From the NCBI GenBank assembly GCA_964541695.1, contig CAZIRB010000001.1, forward strand, positions 14,448 through 78,447: a stretch of DNA of 64,000 nt, given 5' to 3'. Of this stretch, positions 1 to 7,885 are shown piece by piece (position 1 is the first letter of the stretch; each line of letters opens with the position of its first letter). Position numbers and translations under genes: made by a program. Source of the stretch: CAZKGE01 sp964541695 (GTDB lineage Bacteria; Bacillota; Clostridia; Christensenellales; CAG-138). The notes below the pieces were generated by a model. The model was not told the origin of the DNA and ran no database searches. It saw only the letters and a program-made list of their open reading frames with translations.

Positions 1-1311
1 GAGGCGTTCGTCGAGGTGATCTATCCCGCCATGGACGGGCAGATCTATTTCTTCGATCTGAACGGCAAAAAAACGCGGAACCCGATCAATACGGGCGTGG
101 TCAACAAGGGCACCGCCTGCCTCGACCCGCGCGGCTATCCGCTGCTGTTCGTCGGACAGGGCATCCCCGTCGCCAACGAGGCGGGCAACGGACAGTCGTA
201 CGTGCGCGTGTTCAACCTGCTCACAAACGAGCTGCTCGCGTCGTTCGGCGGCTACGATTATTTTGCGCTCCGGGACTGGCAGGCGTACGACTCGAGCCCG
301 ATGATCGCAAACGACACGCTGATCTACGCGGGCGAGAACGGCGTGCTCTATTCGTCCAAGCTCAACGCCGCGTTCGACGCCGCGACCGGGGAGCTCACGT
401 TCGAGCCCGAGCGGCTCGTCAAGTACAGCTACACCGGCAGCGGCTATTCCAAGTCGGACACGCCGGGCGCGCGCTGGTACGGCGTGGAGAGCTCCGTCGC
501 GGCGTTCCGCAACTTTGCGTTCTTTACCGATAACGGCGGAAGATTGCAGTGCGTCAACCTCAACAACCTCAAGCTGATGTACGTGACCGATGTCGTCGAC
601 GAGAGCGACGCCACGCCCGTGATCGAGGAGAGTTACGATGACAACACGATCTACCTGTACGCGGGCACGCAGGCCAGCAAGTCCGACAGCTCGCTCGAGA
701 CGGGCTACGGCTATTCGTACCTCCGCAAAATCAACGGCCTCACCGGCGCGATCGTGTGGGAGAGGAAATGGATCTGCGCCACGGGCGACGCTACGGCTTC
801 CGGCGGCACCGTCGCCACGCCGCACGTCGGGCGCGGGAACATCGCAAACCTCGTCATCTTCTCGGTGAGCCAGACCGCGCTGACGGTGAAGCAGGAGGGC
901 GCGGCGGCGTCCTCGGAGACACCGGCCCCGGAGGCCGGCGCCGAGGATACGCCGACCGCCACGCCGGAGCCCGTGTACAACGACGGCTCGGGCTATAAGC
1001 TCGGCGGGCGTATCGTCGCCTACAGCAAGGCGACCGGCGACATCGCCTGGACGGTCGAGCAGGAGGACGACTATTGGTCGAGCCCCGTCGTCGTCTACGA
1101 TGAATTCTATCGCGGCTATCTCGTGCAGTGCGACCGCGGCGGGCACATGAAGCTCTACGACGCGTCGAACGGCGAGTTCCTCTACGACCTCGACCTCGGC
1201 TCGCGCATCGACTCCACGCCGGCCGTGTTCGGCGATATGATCATCGTCGGCACGCGCGGCAAGGGCGGCAGCGGCGCCTCGCCGAAGATCGTGGGCGTGA
1301 AGATTTTTTGA
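1..1311 (+). CDS. PQQ-like beta-propeller repeat protein, 5' end outside window
   Basis: The reading frame is open from base 1, so the N-terminus and any signal peptide lie upstream. The visible 436 codons contain repeated propeller-blade signatures in which a glycine-rich strand is followed by a tryptophan or tyrosine strand, for example 'INGLTGAIVWERKW', 'GGRIVAYSKATGDIAWTV' and 'GGHMKLYDASNGEFLYDL'. A low-complexity Ala/Pro/Glu/Thr linker sits near residues 295-325 and splits two blades. Such proteins are usually extracytoplasmic scaffolds or binding proteins; no PQQ-dependent catalytic residues are evident, so dehydrogenase activity should not be assumed. A strong terminator follows at once, so it is the last gene of its unit. 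Confidence 0.8.
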   Translation, partial: EAFVEVIYPAMDGQIYFFDLNGKKTRNPINTGVVNKGTACLDPRGYPLLFVGQGIPVANEAGNGQSYVRVFNLLTNELLASFGGYDYFALRDWQAYDSSPMIANDTLIYAGENGVLYSSKLNAAFDAATGELTFEPERLVKYSYTGSGYSKSDTPGARWYGVESSVAAFRNFAFFTDNGGRLQCVNLNNLKLMYVTDVVDESDATPVIEESYDDNTIYLYAGTQASKSDSSLETGYGYSYLRKINGLTGAIVWERKWICATGDATASGGTVATPHVGRGNIANLVIFSVSQTALTVKQEGAAASSETPAPEAGAEDTPTATPEPVYNDGSGYKLGGRIVAYSKATGDIAWTVEQEDDYWSSPVVVYDEFYRGYLVQCDRGGHMKLYDASNGEFLYDLDLGSRIDSTPAVFGDMIIVGTRGKGGSGASPKIVGVKIF

Positions 1312-1348
1312 GGGATACGGTATTTCGAAGCGGTAGTTTCGATGAAGC

Positions 1349-1382
1349 AAGCGGCGGCGCTGAAAAGCGCCGCCGCTTTAAT
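1349..1382 (+). terminator. Rho-independent terminator of the propeller gene
   Basis: A 12-bp perfect GC-rich stem (1349-1360 with 1367-1378) with loop TGAAAA is followed by TTAATTT. It lies 38 bases after the stop codon. Confidence 0.8.
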
Positions 1383-1410
1383 TTGGTTGGATTGGTCGCT
1401 GAAAGAATAC

Positions 1411-1552
1411 GTTGAGGGCTCCGCCCTCAAACACCCGCCAAAGGAGGAAATCCCCTTTGGAAACCCAATAGTCCTTCAATTTTTCCTGAGGGTTCCAAGG
1501 GGCCTCAGGCCCTTGGCGGGGGAGTGGGGGCGGAACCCCCGCCGTATCCCTT
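1411..1552. repeat. Composite palindromic intergenic repeat, copy 1 (left + right halves)
   Basis: The left half (1411-1466) begins GTTGAGGGCTCCGCCCTCAA, continues with a CCAAAGG / CCTTTGG hairpin and ends GGAAACCC. The right half (about 1488-1552) is the inverted form: GGGTTCCAAGG, CCTTGGCGGGGG, then GGGGGCGGAACCCCC. The two halves therefore form a long imperfect inverted repeat around a spacer of about 20 bases. Related copies occur at six other loci in the window. Confidence 0.8.
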
Positions 1553-1585
1553 AATTCCCATATCTGTCGTGTGCCTCGCCCCGCC

Positions 1586-2464
1586 CTACAACAGCGCCCG
1601 AATCCGCCGCACCATGGCCTCGATGTGCGCGGGGGTCGTGCCGCAGCAGCCGCCGAGCAGCCTTGCGCCGCCGCGGAAGAACTGTTCCATCCGCTCCGCG
1701 AACGCGTCGGGCGTCGTGTCGTAGACCGCGCGATCGCCCGCAAGGCGCGGCAGGCCCGCGTTGGGGCAGGCGGCGACGGGCTTTTTCGTATTTTCGATAA
1801 ACGCGGGCAGGAGCGGCAGCATGCCGTCCGGGCCGACGCCGCAGTTCATGCCGAGCGCGTCGACGCCGAGCGCATCGAGCGCGGCGGCGGCTGCGGCGGC
1901 GGGAACGCCCGTAAACAGCCGCCCGCGCTGGTCGAACGACATGGTAACGATCACGGGCAGGTCAGAGCAGGCCCTGGCGGCGCGCACGGCGGCCCCGGCC
2001 TCGGCCAGGTCGCCCATCGTTTCGATCAAAACGCCGTCCGCGCCGGCGTTGGCGCCCGCGGTCACGGCCTCGGAAAAGAGCTCGACCGCCTCGTCCGGCT
2101 CGAGATCGCCGAGCGGCTCGAGCAGGCAGCCGAGCGGGCCGACGTCGAGCAGCGCGGAGCAGGGCTGCGGCGCGGCGTCGGCGGCGGCCTTGGCAAGCCG
2201 GACGCCCGCATCGACGAGCTCGCGCACGCCGTACTTGCTGTGCTTTAAGCGCATGCGGTTGCCGCCGAGCGTGTTGGACAGGATCAGGTTCGCGCCCGCG
2301 CGCGCGTACGCGTCGTGGATGTCGCGGATCCGCTCCGGATACAGCACGTTCCATTCCTCCGGCGAATGGCCGGGGACAAGGCCGTTTGCCAGCAGCAGCG
2401 AGCCCATCGCTCCGTCGCGAAACAGCACCGCATCGTCGTGAGCAAGCCATTCCCGAATCGTCAT
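1586..2464 (-). CDS. Homocysteine S-methyltransferase family protein (stand-alone MetH-type HMT domain)
   Basis: The 292-residue protein is a single homocysteine-binding TIM barrel. The C-terminal 'GGCCGTTPAHI' motif supplies two adjacent zinc-binding cysteines; the third ligand is the Cys in 'GMNCGVGP'. The N-terminal 'LFRDGAMGSLLLANG' fits the barrel start of MetH or betaine-homocysteine methyltransferase. There is no cobalamin or folate domain, so the methyl donor must be bound elsewhere: S-methylmethionine, betaine, or a separate methyl-corrinoid protein such as the one at 14761-15396. It is monocistronic between a repeat and a divergent gene. The start is ATG with a GGGGG-type ribosome site. 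Confidence 0.85.
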   Translation of the reverse strand: MTIREWLAHDDAVLFRDGAMGSLLLANGLVPGHSPEEWNVLYPERIRDIHDAYARAGANLILSNTLGGNRMRLKHSKYGVRELVDAGVRLAKAAADAAPQPCSALLDVGPLGCLLEPLGDLEPDEAVELFSEAVTAGANAGADGVLIETMGDLAEAGAAVRAARACSDLPVIVTMSFDQRGRLFTGVPAAAAAAALDALGVDALGMNCGVGPDGMLPLLPAFIENTKKPVAACPNAGLPRLAGDRAVYDTTPDAFAERMEQFFRGGARLLGGCCGTTPAHIEAMVRRIRALL

Positions 2465-2555
2465 AGCAGCGCCCCCAATTTCATGTTTTGCCTATCATAC
2501 CACGCGTTCGCGGCCGCGGCAATGCCGGATAAACAATTTTCGCCCCGCGCATGCT

Positions 2556-3266
2556 ATGCGCATGGGAATGAAGCTTCTCTCGGTCGCGCTGACGGCGCTC
2601 GGCTCCGTCGCGGCGCTGTTTTTGCTGGCGAAGCTGCTCGGCAACCGGCAGATCTCGCAGCTGTCGATGTTCGATTATATCATCGGCATCAGCATCGGCT
2701 CGATCGCGGCCGAAATGGCGACGGAGCTCGAGGAGCCGCTGCAGCCGCTCGTCGCGATGGCCGTCTACGCGCTGCTCGCGCTCCTGATCGATATACTGAC
2801 GCGAAAATCGCTGGCCGCGCGCAAGCTGATCAGCGGCCGGCCGATCATTTTGATGCACGGCGGCGAGATCTACCGCGACAACCTGATCCGCGCGCGGCTC
2901 GACGTCAACGACTACCTGACGCTGTGCCGCTCGGCCGGGTATTTCGACGTGCGCGACATTGAAACGGCGATCCTCGAGGAAAACGGCACGGTGAGCTTTC
3001 TGCCGCGCGAGGCGGCGCGGGCGGCAAGGCCCCGCGATTTCGGCATATACCCGAATCAGACCAAGACGCTGTTGCCGGTCGTGATCGACGGCAGCGTGAT
3101 TGCGCAGAACCTGGCCGAGGGCGGGCGCACCGAGGGCTGGCTCGCGGCGGAATTGCAGACGCTCGGCTACGGCGGCCCCGAAGACGCGCTGTGCGCGTTC
3201 ATCGACGGCCAGGGCGAGCTGTTTGCATACCCGATGAACCGGCAGAAACGGGATGGGGGACAGTAA
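2556..3266 (+). CDS. YetF/DUF421-family membrane protein
   Basis: The 236-residue protein has three predicted N-terminal membrane helices (about 5-25, 38-58, 65-85) followed by a cytoplasmic region with the 'GRPIILMHGGEI' and 'LRSAGYFDV'-type signature of YetF proteins. The second half ('LLPVVIDGSVI', 'LQTLGYGGPEDAL') is the usual C-terminal DUF421 subdomain. The family is linked to spore-envelope or membrane functions in Bacillus, with no defined biochemistry. Three in-frame ATGs (2556, 2562, 2568) precede the first helix and none has a clear ribosome site, so the exact start is uncertain. Confidence 0.75.
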   Translation: MRMGMKLLSVALTALGSVAALFLLAKLLGNRQISQLSMFDYIIGISIGSIAAEMATELEEPLQPLVAMAVYALLALLIDILTRKSLAARKLISGRPIILMHGGEIYRDNLIRARLDVNDYLTLCRSAGYFDVRDIETAILEENGTVSFLPREAARAARPRDFGIYPNQTKTLLPVVIDGSVIAQNLAEGGRTEGWLAAELQTLGYGGPEDALCAFIDGQGELFAYPMNRQKRDGGQ

Positions 3267-3338
3267 GGGCCGCCGCGGCCGTTGTTTTTGGGGAGGCTAT
3301 GCGCTAAGGTAGAAGAACGATCGAGCGCTGCCCTCCTT

Positions 3339-3500
3339 CCACAGTTCGCAATGGTCGCACATGCCCATTTGGGCCTGTGCGACCATTGCGAACTGTGGAT
3401 CTTCGGCCCTTTGGCGGGGGGTTGGGGGCAGAGTCCCCAACGTTGCCTTTTTGCGCCCCGGTTCACTGTGGGTTGGGGGCGGCGCCCCAACGTTACCTTT
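3339..3500. repeat. Composite palindromic intergenic repeat, copy 2, with a 23-bp perfect inverted repeat
   Basis: Bases 3339-3361 and 3376-3398 are exact reverse complements (23 bp); the 14-base loop itself contains GCCC/GGGC, giving a near-continuous hairpin. The CCACAGTTCGCAATGGTCGC arm recurs alone near 26676, 44704 and 49092. It is followed by CCCTTTGGCGGGGGG and two copies of GGGTTGGGGGC...CCCCAACGTT (about 3418 and 3470). The rest of the 330-base gap 3267-3597 holds no gene. Confidence 0.8.
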
Positions 3501-3545
3501 CGCTTCCTTGCTCGCCGGAACCAGAGACGGACCGCCCCCAAGCAT

Positions 3546-3573
3546 AAAAAAAGCGCCGTTTATGCGGCGCTTT
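3546..3573 (-). terminator. Terminator of the DUF362 gene
   Basis: A 9-bp stem AAAGCGCCG / CGGCGCTTT (3550-3558 with 3565-3573) is followed on the minus strand by a T run. It lies about 25 bases past the DUF362 stop codon. Confidence 0.75.
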
Positions 3574-3597
3574 ATAACGCTTTCTCGCCTCACCCGA

Positions 3598-4716
3598 TCA
3601 CACCTTGATCAGCTCGTAGTTTTGCGTGCCGACACCCAGGGACTCGGCGTGCTCCATGCAGGAGCGCCAGTTCGTGGTGGGGAAGGTGCTTGTGAAGTGG
3701 TCGTGGTGGTCGTGACCGTCTTTGATCTGCTCATCGAGATAGCTGCCGCCGATCACCGGCTGGCGGTTGCAGGCGTCCGCGCAGGCGACGTCGAGCGCAA
3801 CGGGGTCGAACGACGCGAACATGCCCACGTCCGGGATGATCGGCGTGTCGTTTTCGGCGTGACAGTCGCAGAACGGCGACACCTGCATGACGATGCTGAT
3901 GTGGAAGTGCGGCCGATCCTTTACCACGGCGTAGGTATACTCCGCCATGCGCGTGAGCAGGCGCGCGTTCTTCGTGCCGGTGCGGTTGCGGATGGCGTCG
4001 AAGCAGCACGCGCCGATGCAGCGCCCGCAGCCGACGCATTTTTTATGGTCGATGCTCGCCTTGCCGTCCGCGTCGAACGAGATGGCGTCGTGCGCGCACT
4101 GGCGCGCGCAGGCGCGGCAGCCGCGGCATCTTTTGGGGTTGACCTCCGGCTTGCCGTCGCAGTGCTGCTCCATCTTGCCCGCGCGCGACGCGCAGCCCAT
4201 GCCGATGTTCTTGATCGCGCCGCCGAAGCCGGCCTGCTCGTGGCCTTTAAAATGGCTCAGCGAGATGAACACGTCCGCGTCCATGATCGCGCGGCCGATC
4301 TTGGCCTCCGTGACGAGCTTCGTACCCGTAAGCGGCACGAGCGCCTCGTCCGTGCCGCGGATGCCGTCGCCGATGATGATCTGGCAGCCGCAGGTCGTCG
4401 GGTTGAAGCCGTTCTCCTGCGCGGCGTACAGGTGCTCGATCGCGTTCTTGCGCCGGCCCGTGTACAGCGTGCTGCAGTCCGTCAAAAACGGAATGCCGCC
4501 GAGGCGTTTGACCGTGTCCGCGACGGTCTTGGCGAAGTTCGGCCGCAGAAACGACAGATTGCCCGGCTCGCCGAAGTGGATCTTGATCGCGGTGAATTTT
4601 TTCTCAAAGTCGATGGTCTCGATGCCGGCCTTGCGGATCAGCCGCTCGAGCTTCTGCTGCAGATTCATGCCGGACGTCGTCCGCATGTCGGTAAAATATA
4701 CCTTTGCTGGTTCCAT
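3598..4716 (-). CDS. DUF362 domain protein with two [4Fe-4S] clusters
   Basis: The 372-residue protein has the DUF362 core (about 1-185, including 'KIHFGEPGNLSFLRP' and 'SHFKGHEQAGFGGAIKN'), then a two-cluster ferredoxin insert at about 195-240: 'CRGCRACARQC' and 'CVGCGRCIGACC', each closed by a distal Cys. The C-terminal part resumes the DUF362 fold. The family is common in anaerobes next to redox enzymes, but its reaction is unknown. It has no signal peptide, so it is cytoplasmic. It is monocistronic with its own promoter and terminator. Confidence 0.85.
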   Translation of the reverse strand: MEPAKVYFTDMRTTSGMNLQQKLERLIRKAGIETIDFEKKFTAIKIHFGEPGNLSFLRPNFAKTVADTVKRLGGIPFLTDCSTLYTGRRKNAIEHLYAAQENGFNPTTCGCQIIIGDGIRGTDEALVPLTGTKLVTEAKIGRAIMDADVFISLSHFKGHEQAGFGGAIKNIGMGCASRAGKMEQHCDGKPEVNPKRCRGCRACARQCAHDAISFDADGKASIDHKKCVGCGRCIGACCFDAIRNRTGTKNARLLTRMAEYTYAVVKDRPHFHISIVMQVSPFCDCHAENDTPIIPDVGMFASFDPVALDVACADACNRQPVIGGSYLDEQIKDGHDHHDHFTSTFPTTNWRSCMEHAESLGVGTQNYELIKV

Positions 4717-4748
4717 AACGGCAATTCCTATTCTGTATTGATAGGCCC

Positions 4749-4777
4749 ATTATACCCGATTGCGCCGGCGCGGGCAA
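4749..4777 (-). promoter_or_regulatory. Promoter of the DUF362 gene
   Basis: On the minus strand TTGCCC (4772-4777) and TATAAT (4749-4754) are separated by 17 bases, 33 bases upstream of the start codon. Confidence 0.6.
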
Positions 4778-4781
4778 CCTC

Positions 4782-4810
4782 TTGCAACGGGCGAAAAAAC
4801 GGGATATACT
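4782..4810 (+). promoter_or_regulatory. Promoter of the EamA gene
   Basis: TTGCAA (4782-4787), 17 bases, TATACT (4805-4810). It is back-to-back with the minus-strand promoter, the two -35 boxes being four bases apart. It places the transcript start close to the ATG at 4821, so the mRNA leader is very short. Confidence 0.55.
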
Positions 4811-4820
4811 TGCTCTTTGT

Positions 4821-5801
4821 ATGGGACATAAACAACCGCGTTTTATGGGCGCCCTCATGACGCTTGCCGCGTTCATCTGGGGCACGACGTTCGTCGCGCA
4901 GAGCGCCGGCATGCGCTACATCGGCCCGGTCACGTTCATCGCGGTGCGATCGCTCATTGCCGCGGCCGCGCTGTATCTTTGCATGCTGCTGCTGCGCAAG
5001 GGCGGTTACAGCAGGCCCGCCGCGTCCGGGAAAAAACAGCTGCTCGCGGGCCTTGCGTGCGGCGCCGTATTGTTCCTCTCGACGATTTGCCAGCAGATCG
5101 GCATGGTGACGACGACCGCGGGCAAGGCGGGGTTTATCACGTCGCTGTATATCATCATCGTGCCGGTGCTGCGCTTCTTTATGAGGAAGCGTGTGCCGCC
5201 CGTCATCTGGCTGTGCGTGCTGATCGCGACCGCGGGCACATACCTGCTCTCCGTGACCGAATCGCTCACGGTAAGCCGCGGTGATTTCTTCGTGCTGCTG
5301 TGCGCGGTATTCTTCTCCGGCCATATCCTGATCGTCGACGCGGTGTCGCGGGACACGGACCCGGTCGCGCTGTGCTGCATGCAGTTCGCCGTCTGCGCTG
5401 TACTCGGTATGCCGGCCGCGTTCGTGTTTGAACAGCCCGACATGTCGGCCATACTCGCCGCCGCGGGCCCGATCCTGTACGCCGCGGTGCTGTCCGGCGG
5501 CGTCGCGTATACGATACAGATCATCGCGCAGCGGTACGTCGAGCCCGCCAAGGCGTCGCTCATGATGTGCCTCGAGTCCGTGTTCGCGCTGTTTGCGGGC
5601 TGGGTCGTGCTCGGCGAGCGGCTGTCCGTGCGCGAGGCCGTCGGCTGCCTGCTCGTGTTTGCCGCGATGCTCCTGTCCGTCTGGCCGCGGAAGGTTGAAG
5701 CGGGAGCGGTTGAGGCGGTGGTGGAAGCGGAGGAAGTGGCGGAAGTAGAAGTTCCGGTGGCGGAGGTGCCTGCGACGGCAGAACTTGAAACCGAGGGATG
5801 A
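4821..5801 (+). CDS. EamA/DMT-superfamily transporter
   Basis: The 326-residue protein has ten hydrophobic segments arranged as two EamA repeats; the first begins 'LAAFIWGTTFVAQS' and the second ends 'VLGERLSVREAVGCLLVFA', both typical of drug/metabolite exporters. The last 35 residues are an unusual Val/Glu/Ala-rich tail ('VEAVVEAEEVAEVEV'). ATG 4821 was chosen over an in-frame TTG at 4782 because the latter coincides with the predicted -35 box. The substrate cannot be inferred; there is no operon partner. Confidence 0.8.
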   Translation: MGHKQPRFMGALMTLAAFIWGTTFVAQSAGMRYIGPVTFIAVRSLIAAAALYLCMLLLRKGGYSRPAASGKKQLLAGLACGAVLFLSTICQQIGMVTTTAGKAGFITSLYIIIVPVLRFFMRKRVPPVIWLCVLIATAGTYLLSVTESLTVSRGDFFVLLCAVFFSGHILIVDAVSRDTDPVALCCMQFAVCAVLGMPAAFVFEQPDMSAILAAAGPILYAAVLSGGVAYTIQIIAQRYVEPAKASLMMCLESVFALFAGWVVLGERLSVREAVGCLLVFAAMLLSVWPRKVEAGAVEAVVEAEEVAEVEVPVAEVPATAELETEG

Positions 5802-5817
5802 AGAACGGAATGGGGAA

Positions 5818-6125
5818 TGGTTGAGGGCTCCGCCCTCAACGGATTTAGTGCGGGGACCCTGTCCCCGCGCCCCTGCCAAAGGGCCATAGGCCCTTTGGAA
5901 ACCCGGCGCATCTCTTGCGGGTTCCCGTTCCTTGCTCACTGGGCCTGCGCCTCGCTTCATCCGCTACAGGCGGCGCTCGGCTTCGGCCCCGCAAACACCT
6001 GCCAAAGGGGGAAACCCCCTTTGGCAACCCAATAGGAGATATGCGCTTATAAAGAATACCCTTCCTGTCTTTGGCTTCTTTTCTTCAAGAAAAGAAGCGG
6101 GGGTGCGGGGGCGGAGGCCCCGCCG
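5818..6125. repeat. Composite palindromic intergenic repeat, copy 3 (extended)
   Basis: It begins GGTTGAGGGCTCCGCCCTC, then a GCCAAAGGGCC / GGCCCTTTGG hairpin, then the module CCTTGCTCACTGGGCC...CAGGCGGCGCTCGGCTTCGG (5931-5983), a second CCAAAGGGGG / CCCCCTTTGG hairpin (6002-6024), and finally CTTCTTTTCTTCAAGAAAAG (near 6077), which is part of a 23-base palindrome, before GGGGGCGGAGGCCCCGCCG. The same modules recur in a similar order near 49050-49325. No gene is present between 5802 and 6342. Confidence 0.75.
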
Positions 6126-6176
6126 TTGCCCCCCCACCCCCCAAACCCAGCCCAAACCCCCACGGGGCGCGGGCCC

Positions 6177-6260
6177 NNNNNNNNNNTTTTTTTTTTTTTT
6201 TTTTTATTATTTTTCTGGGGGGGGGGGGGGGGCCCCCCCCCCCCCCCCCGTACCCCCCCA
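6177..6260. other. Assembly gap (10 N) with unreliable homopolymer flank
   Basis: Ten Ns are followed by a long T run, a long G run and a long C run. This is not credible genomic sequence and looks like low-quality read ends at a scaffold join inside a repeat. Confidence 0.85.
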
Positions 6261-6342
6261 CCCCCAAATCCCATCCCAAAACCCGACCGGGCCGGTCCAC
6301 GCCGGCTCTTTCGCTTCCCTTCTTCCGTCTCCCGCTCCGCGC

Positions 6343-7197
6343 CTAGCCGCGGTGCATGCGCATGGCGGCGGTCACGACGTGCCAGATAAGCACGCTGGTC
6401 GTGACGGTGCCGACGCCGCCGGGCACGGGCGTGACGGCGGCGACGACGGGCATGACCTCGTCGAAGCGGACGTCGCCGGCGAGCTTGCCGTCGGCGGTGA
6501 AATTGATGCCGACGTCGAGCACGACCTGACCGGGGGACACGTGCTCGCCGCAGATCAGGCCCGGCTTTCCGGCGGCGGCGATGAGTATGTCCGCGCCGCG
6601 CGTAACGGCGGCCAAGTCGGCGGTTTTCGTGTGGCAGAGCGTAACGGTCGCGTTGCGGCCAAGCAGCAGCATGGACAGCGGCCTGCCGACGACAAGGCTC
6701 CGGCCGACGACGACGGCGCGCTTGCCGGCGGGGTCAACGCCGTAATAATCGAGGATCTCCATGCACGCCTCGGCGGTGCAGGGCGGGAAGCCGAGGCCCG
6801 TCTGCGCGAACACGCCCGCGAGCGAACCGGCCGTCACGCCGTCGACGTCCTTCTCCGGTGCGATGGCGGAAAATACGCGCGCATCGTCGATCCCGTCGGG
6901 CAGCGGGCGCAGCAGCAGGATCCCGTGCACGCCGCGGCTGCGGCTAAGCCCGCGCACGCGGCGGATGAGGTCCCGCTCCGCGACCTGCTGCGAAAGCACG
7001 TACTTTACGACGCGCACATCCACGCTCTCCGCGCGCTTGACGGCCCCGCGCTCGTAGGCGACGTCGTCGCCGCTCTCGCCGACGCGCACGATGGCGAGCG
7101 TCGGCTGCACGCCGCGGCGCTTGAGCTTGTCCGCCGCCTCCTTTGCGCGCGCGTCGATCGCTGCGGAAACGTCGCTCCCCTTCCAGATTGTCGCCAT
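6343..7197 (-). CDS. folD: FolD-type methylene-THF dehydrogenase, probably without cyclohydrolase activity
   Basis: This 284-residue protein has the FolD N-terminal catalytic domain and C-terminal Rossmann domain ('VVVGRSLVVGRPLSMLLL', 'TPVPGGVGTVT'). In bifunctional FolD the tyrosine of the Y-x-x-x-K motif is followed four residues later by the lysine essential for cyclohydrolase chemistry; here Tyr48 is followed by Ala52. The glutamine of the usual 'VQLPLP' motif is also replaced (Leu96 in 'ILLLRPLP'). The Asp of 'PEKDVDG' is kept. The expected activity is therefore NAD(P)-dependent oxidation/reduction between methylene- and methenyl-THF, leaving hydrolysis to the adjacent FchA. ATG 7197 follows AAGGAGG; a longer frame to 7212 lacks a site. 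It is the last gene of the riboswitch-controlled unit. Confidence 0.9.
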   Translation of the reverse strand: MATIWKGSDVSAAIDARAKEAADKLKRRGVQPTLAIVRVGESGDDVAYERGAVKRAESVDVRVVKYVLSQQVAERDLIRRVRGLSRSRGVHGILLLRPLPDGIDDARVFSAIAPEKDVDGVTAGSLAGVFAQTGLGFPPCTAEACMEILDYYGVDPAGKRAVVVGRSLVVGRPLSMLLLGRNATVTLCHTKTADLAAVTRGADILIAAAGKPGLICGEHVSPGQVVLDVGINFTADGKLAGDVRFDEVMPVVAAVTPVPGGVGTVTTSVLIWHVVTAAMRMHRG

Positions 7198-7243
7198 GCG
7201 GCCCTCCTTCAAGCAAACAAAGTGGTACCGCGGCCCCGCGCCG

Positions 7244-7873
7244 CTAGCGCAGCTTCAGCCGCACGTCGTCGTAGACCTCGTCAGCGCGCGCGCAGTATAC
7301 GTCGAGCATATCGTCCACGCGCGCGTTGAGCTCTCCGGCGCGCTGGCGGTCGGCCATGAGGCTCGTGTTGATGAACACGTTGAGCCCCGCGCCCATCAGC
7401 GCGGCCTTGCTCATCGCCGCGCCGACGCCGACGTCGGACAGCGCGAGCCGCGAGCCCTTCTCGGAAAGCTCCGCGAGCAGGCCGACGGCCTCGCAGCAGG
7501 TCTCCATGATGGCAAGCGGCGCGAGGCTGGCGCCGTAGAGCGTCCCCTCCATGATGCGCGCGCGCTCGGCGCGCTGCGGCTCGGTCTCCTGGGGCAGCCG
7601 GTACGCTTCCGCGAGCGGCAGGAACGCTTCGGCGTCCTCGTCGATCAGCGATAAAAGCTTCTTTTGCAGTATCTCCGCGCGCGCGGCGATGCGCTGCACG
7701 TCGGCCTCGAAGGCGGCGTATTTCTTTTTGCCGACCGTGAGGTTTGCGACCATGCGGACAAGGGCCGCGCCGAGCGCGCCGGCAAGCGCGGAGGCCCCGC
7801 CGCCGCCCGGCACCGGGTCGGCGGAGGCGAGCAGCTCGGTAAAGCGCGGGATCGTCGTCTTTGCGTACTTCAT
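7244..7873 (-). CDS. fchA: Methenyl-THF cyclohydrolase (FchA/FTCD cyclodeaminase family)
   Basis: The 209-residue helical protein belongs to the formiminotransferase-cyclodeaminase domain family. The signature 'PVPGGGGASALAGALGAAL' is near residue 21 and the 'SDVGVGAAMSKAAL' helix carries the conserved Asp near 146. In acetogens and purine fermenters FchA hydrolyses methenyl-THF to 10-formyl-THF or runs in reverse. It sits between fhs (12 bases away) and folD (46 bases away), the order expected for the methyl branch of formate assimilation. Its start is preceded by GGAGGG. Confidence 0.9.
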   Translation of the reverse strand: MKYAKTTIPRFTELLASADPVPGGGGASALAGALGAALVRMVANLTVGKKKYAAFEADVQRIAARAEILQKKLLSLIDEDAEAFLPLAEAYRLPQETEPQRAERARIMEGTLYGASLAPLAIMETCCEAVGLLAELSEKGSRLALSDVGVGAAMSKAALMGAGLNVFINTSLMADRQRAGELNARVDDMLDVYCARADEVYDDVRLKLR

Positions 7874-7885
7874 GGGGTCCCTCCG

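Noticed and set aside
3361..4860. A 499-codon plus-strand open frame antisense to the DUF362 gene
   Set aside because: It begins inside the palindromic repeat and is antisense to a gene with clear ferredoxin motifs.
6190..6300. Coding potential or G-quadruplex in the poly-G/poly-C tract
   Set aside because: The homopolymers border an N run and are almost certainly low-quality read ends.
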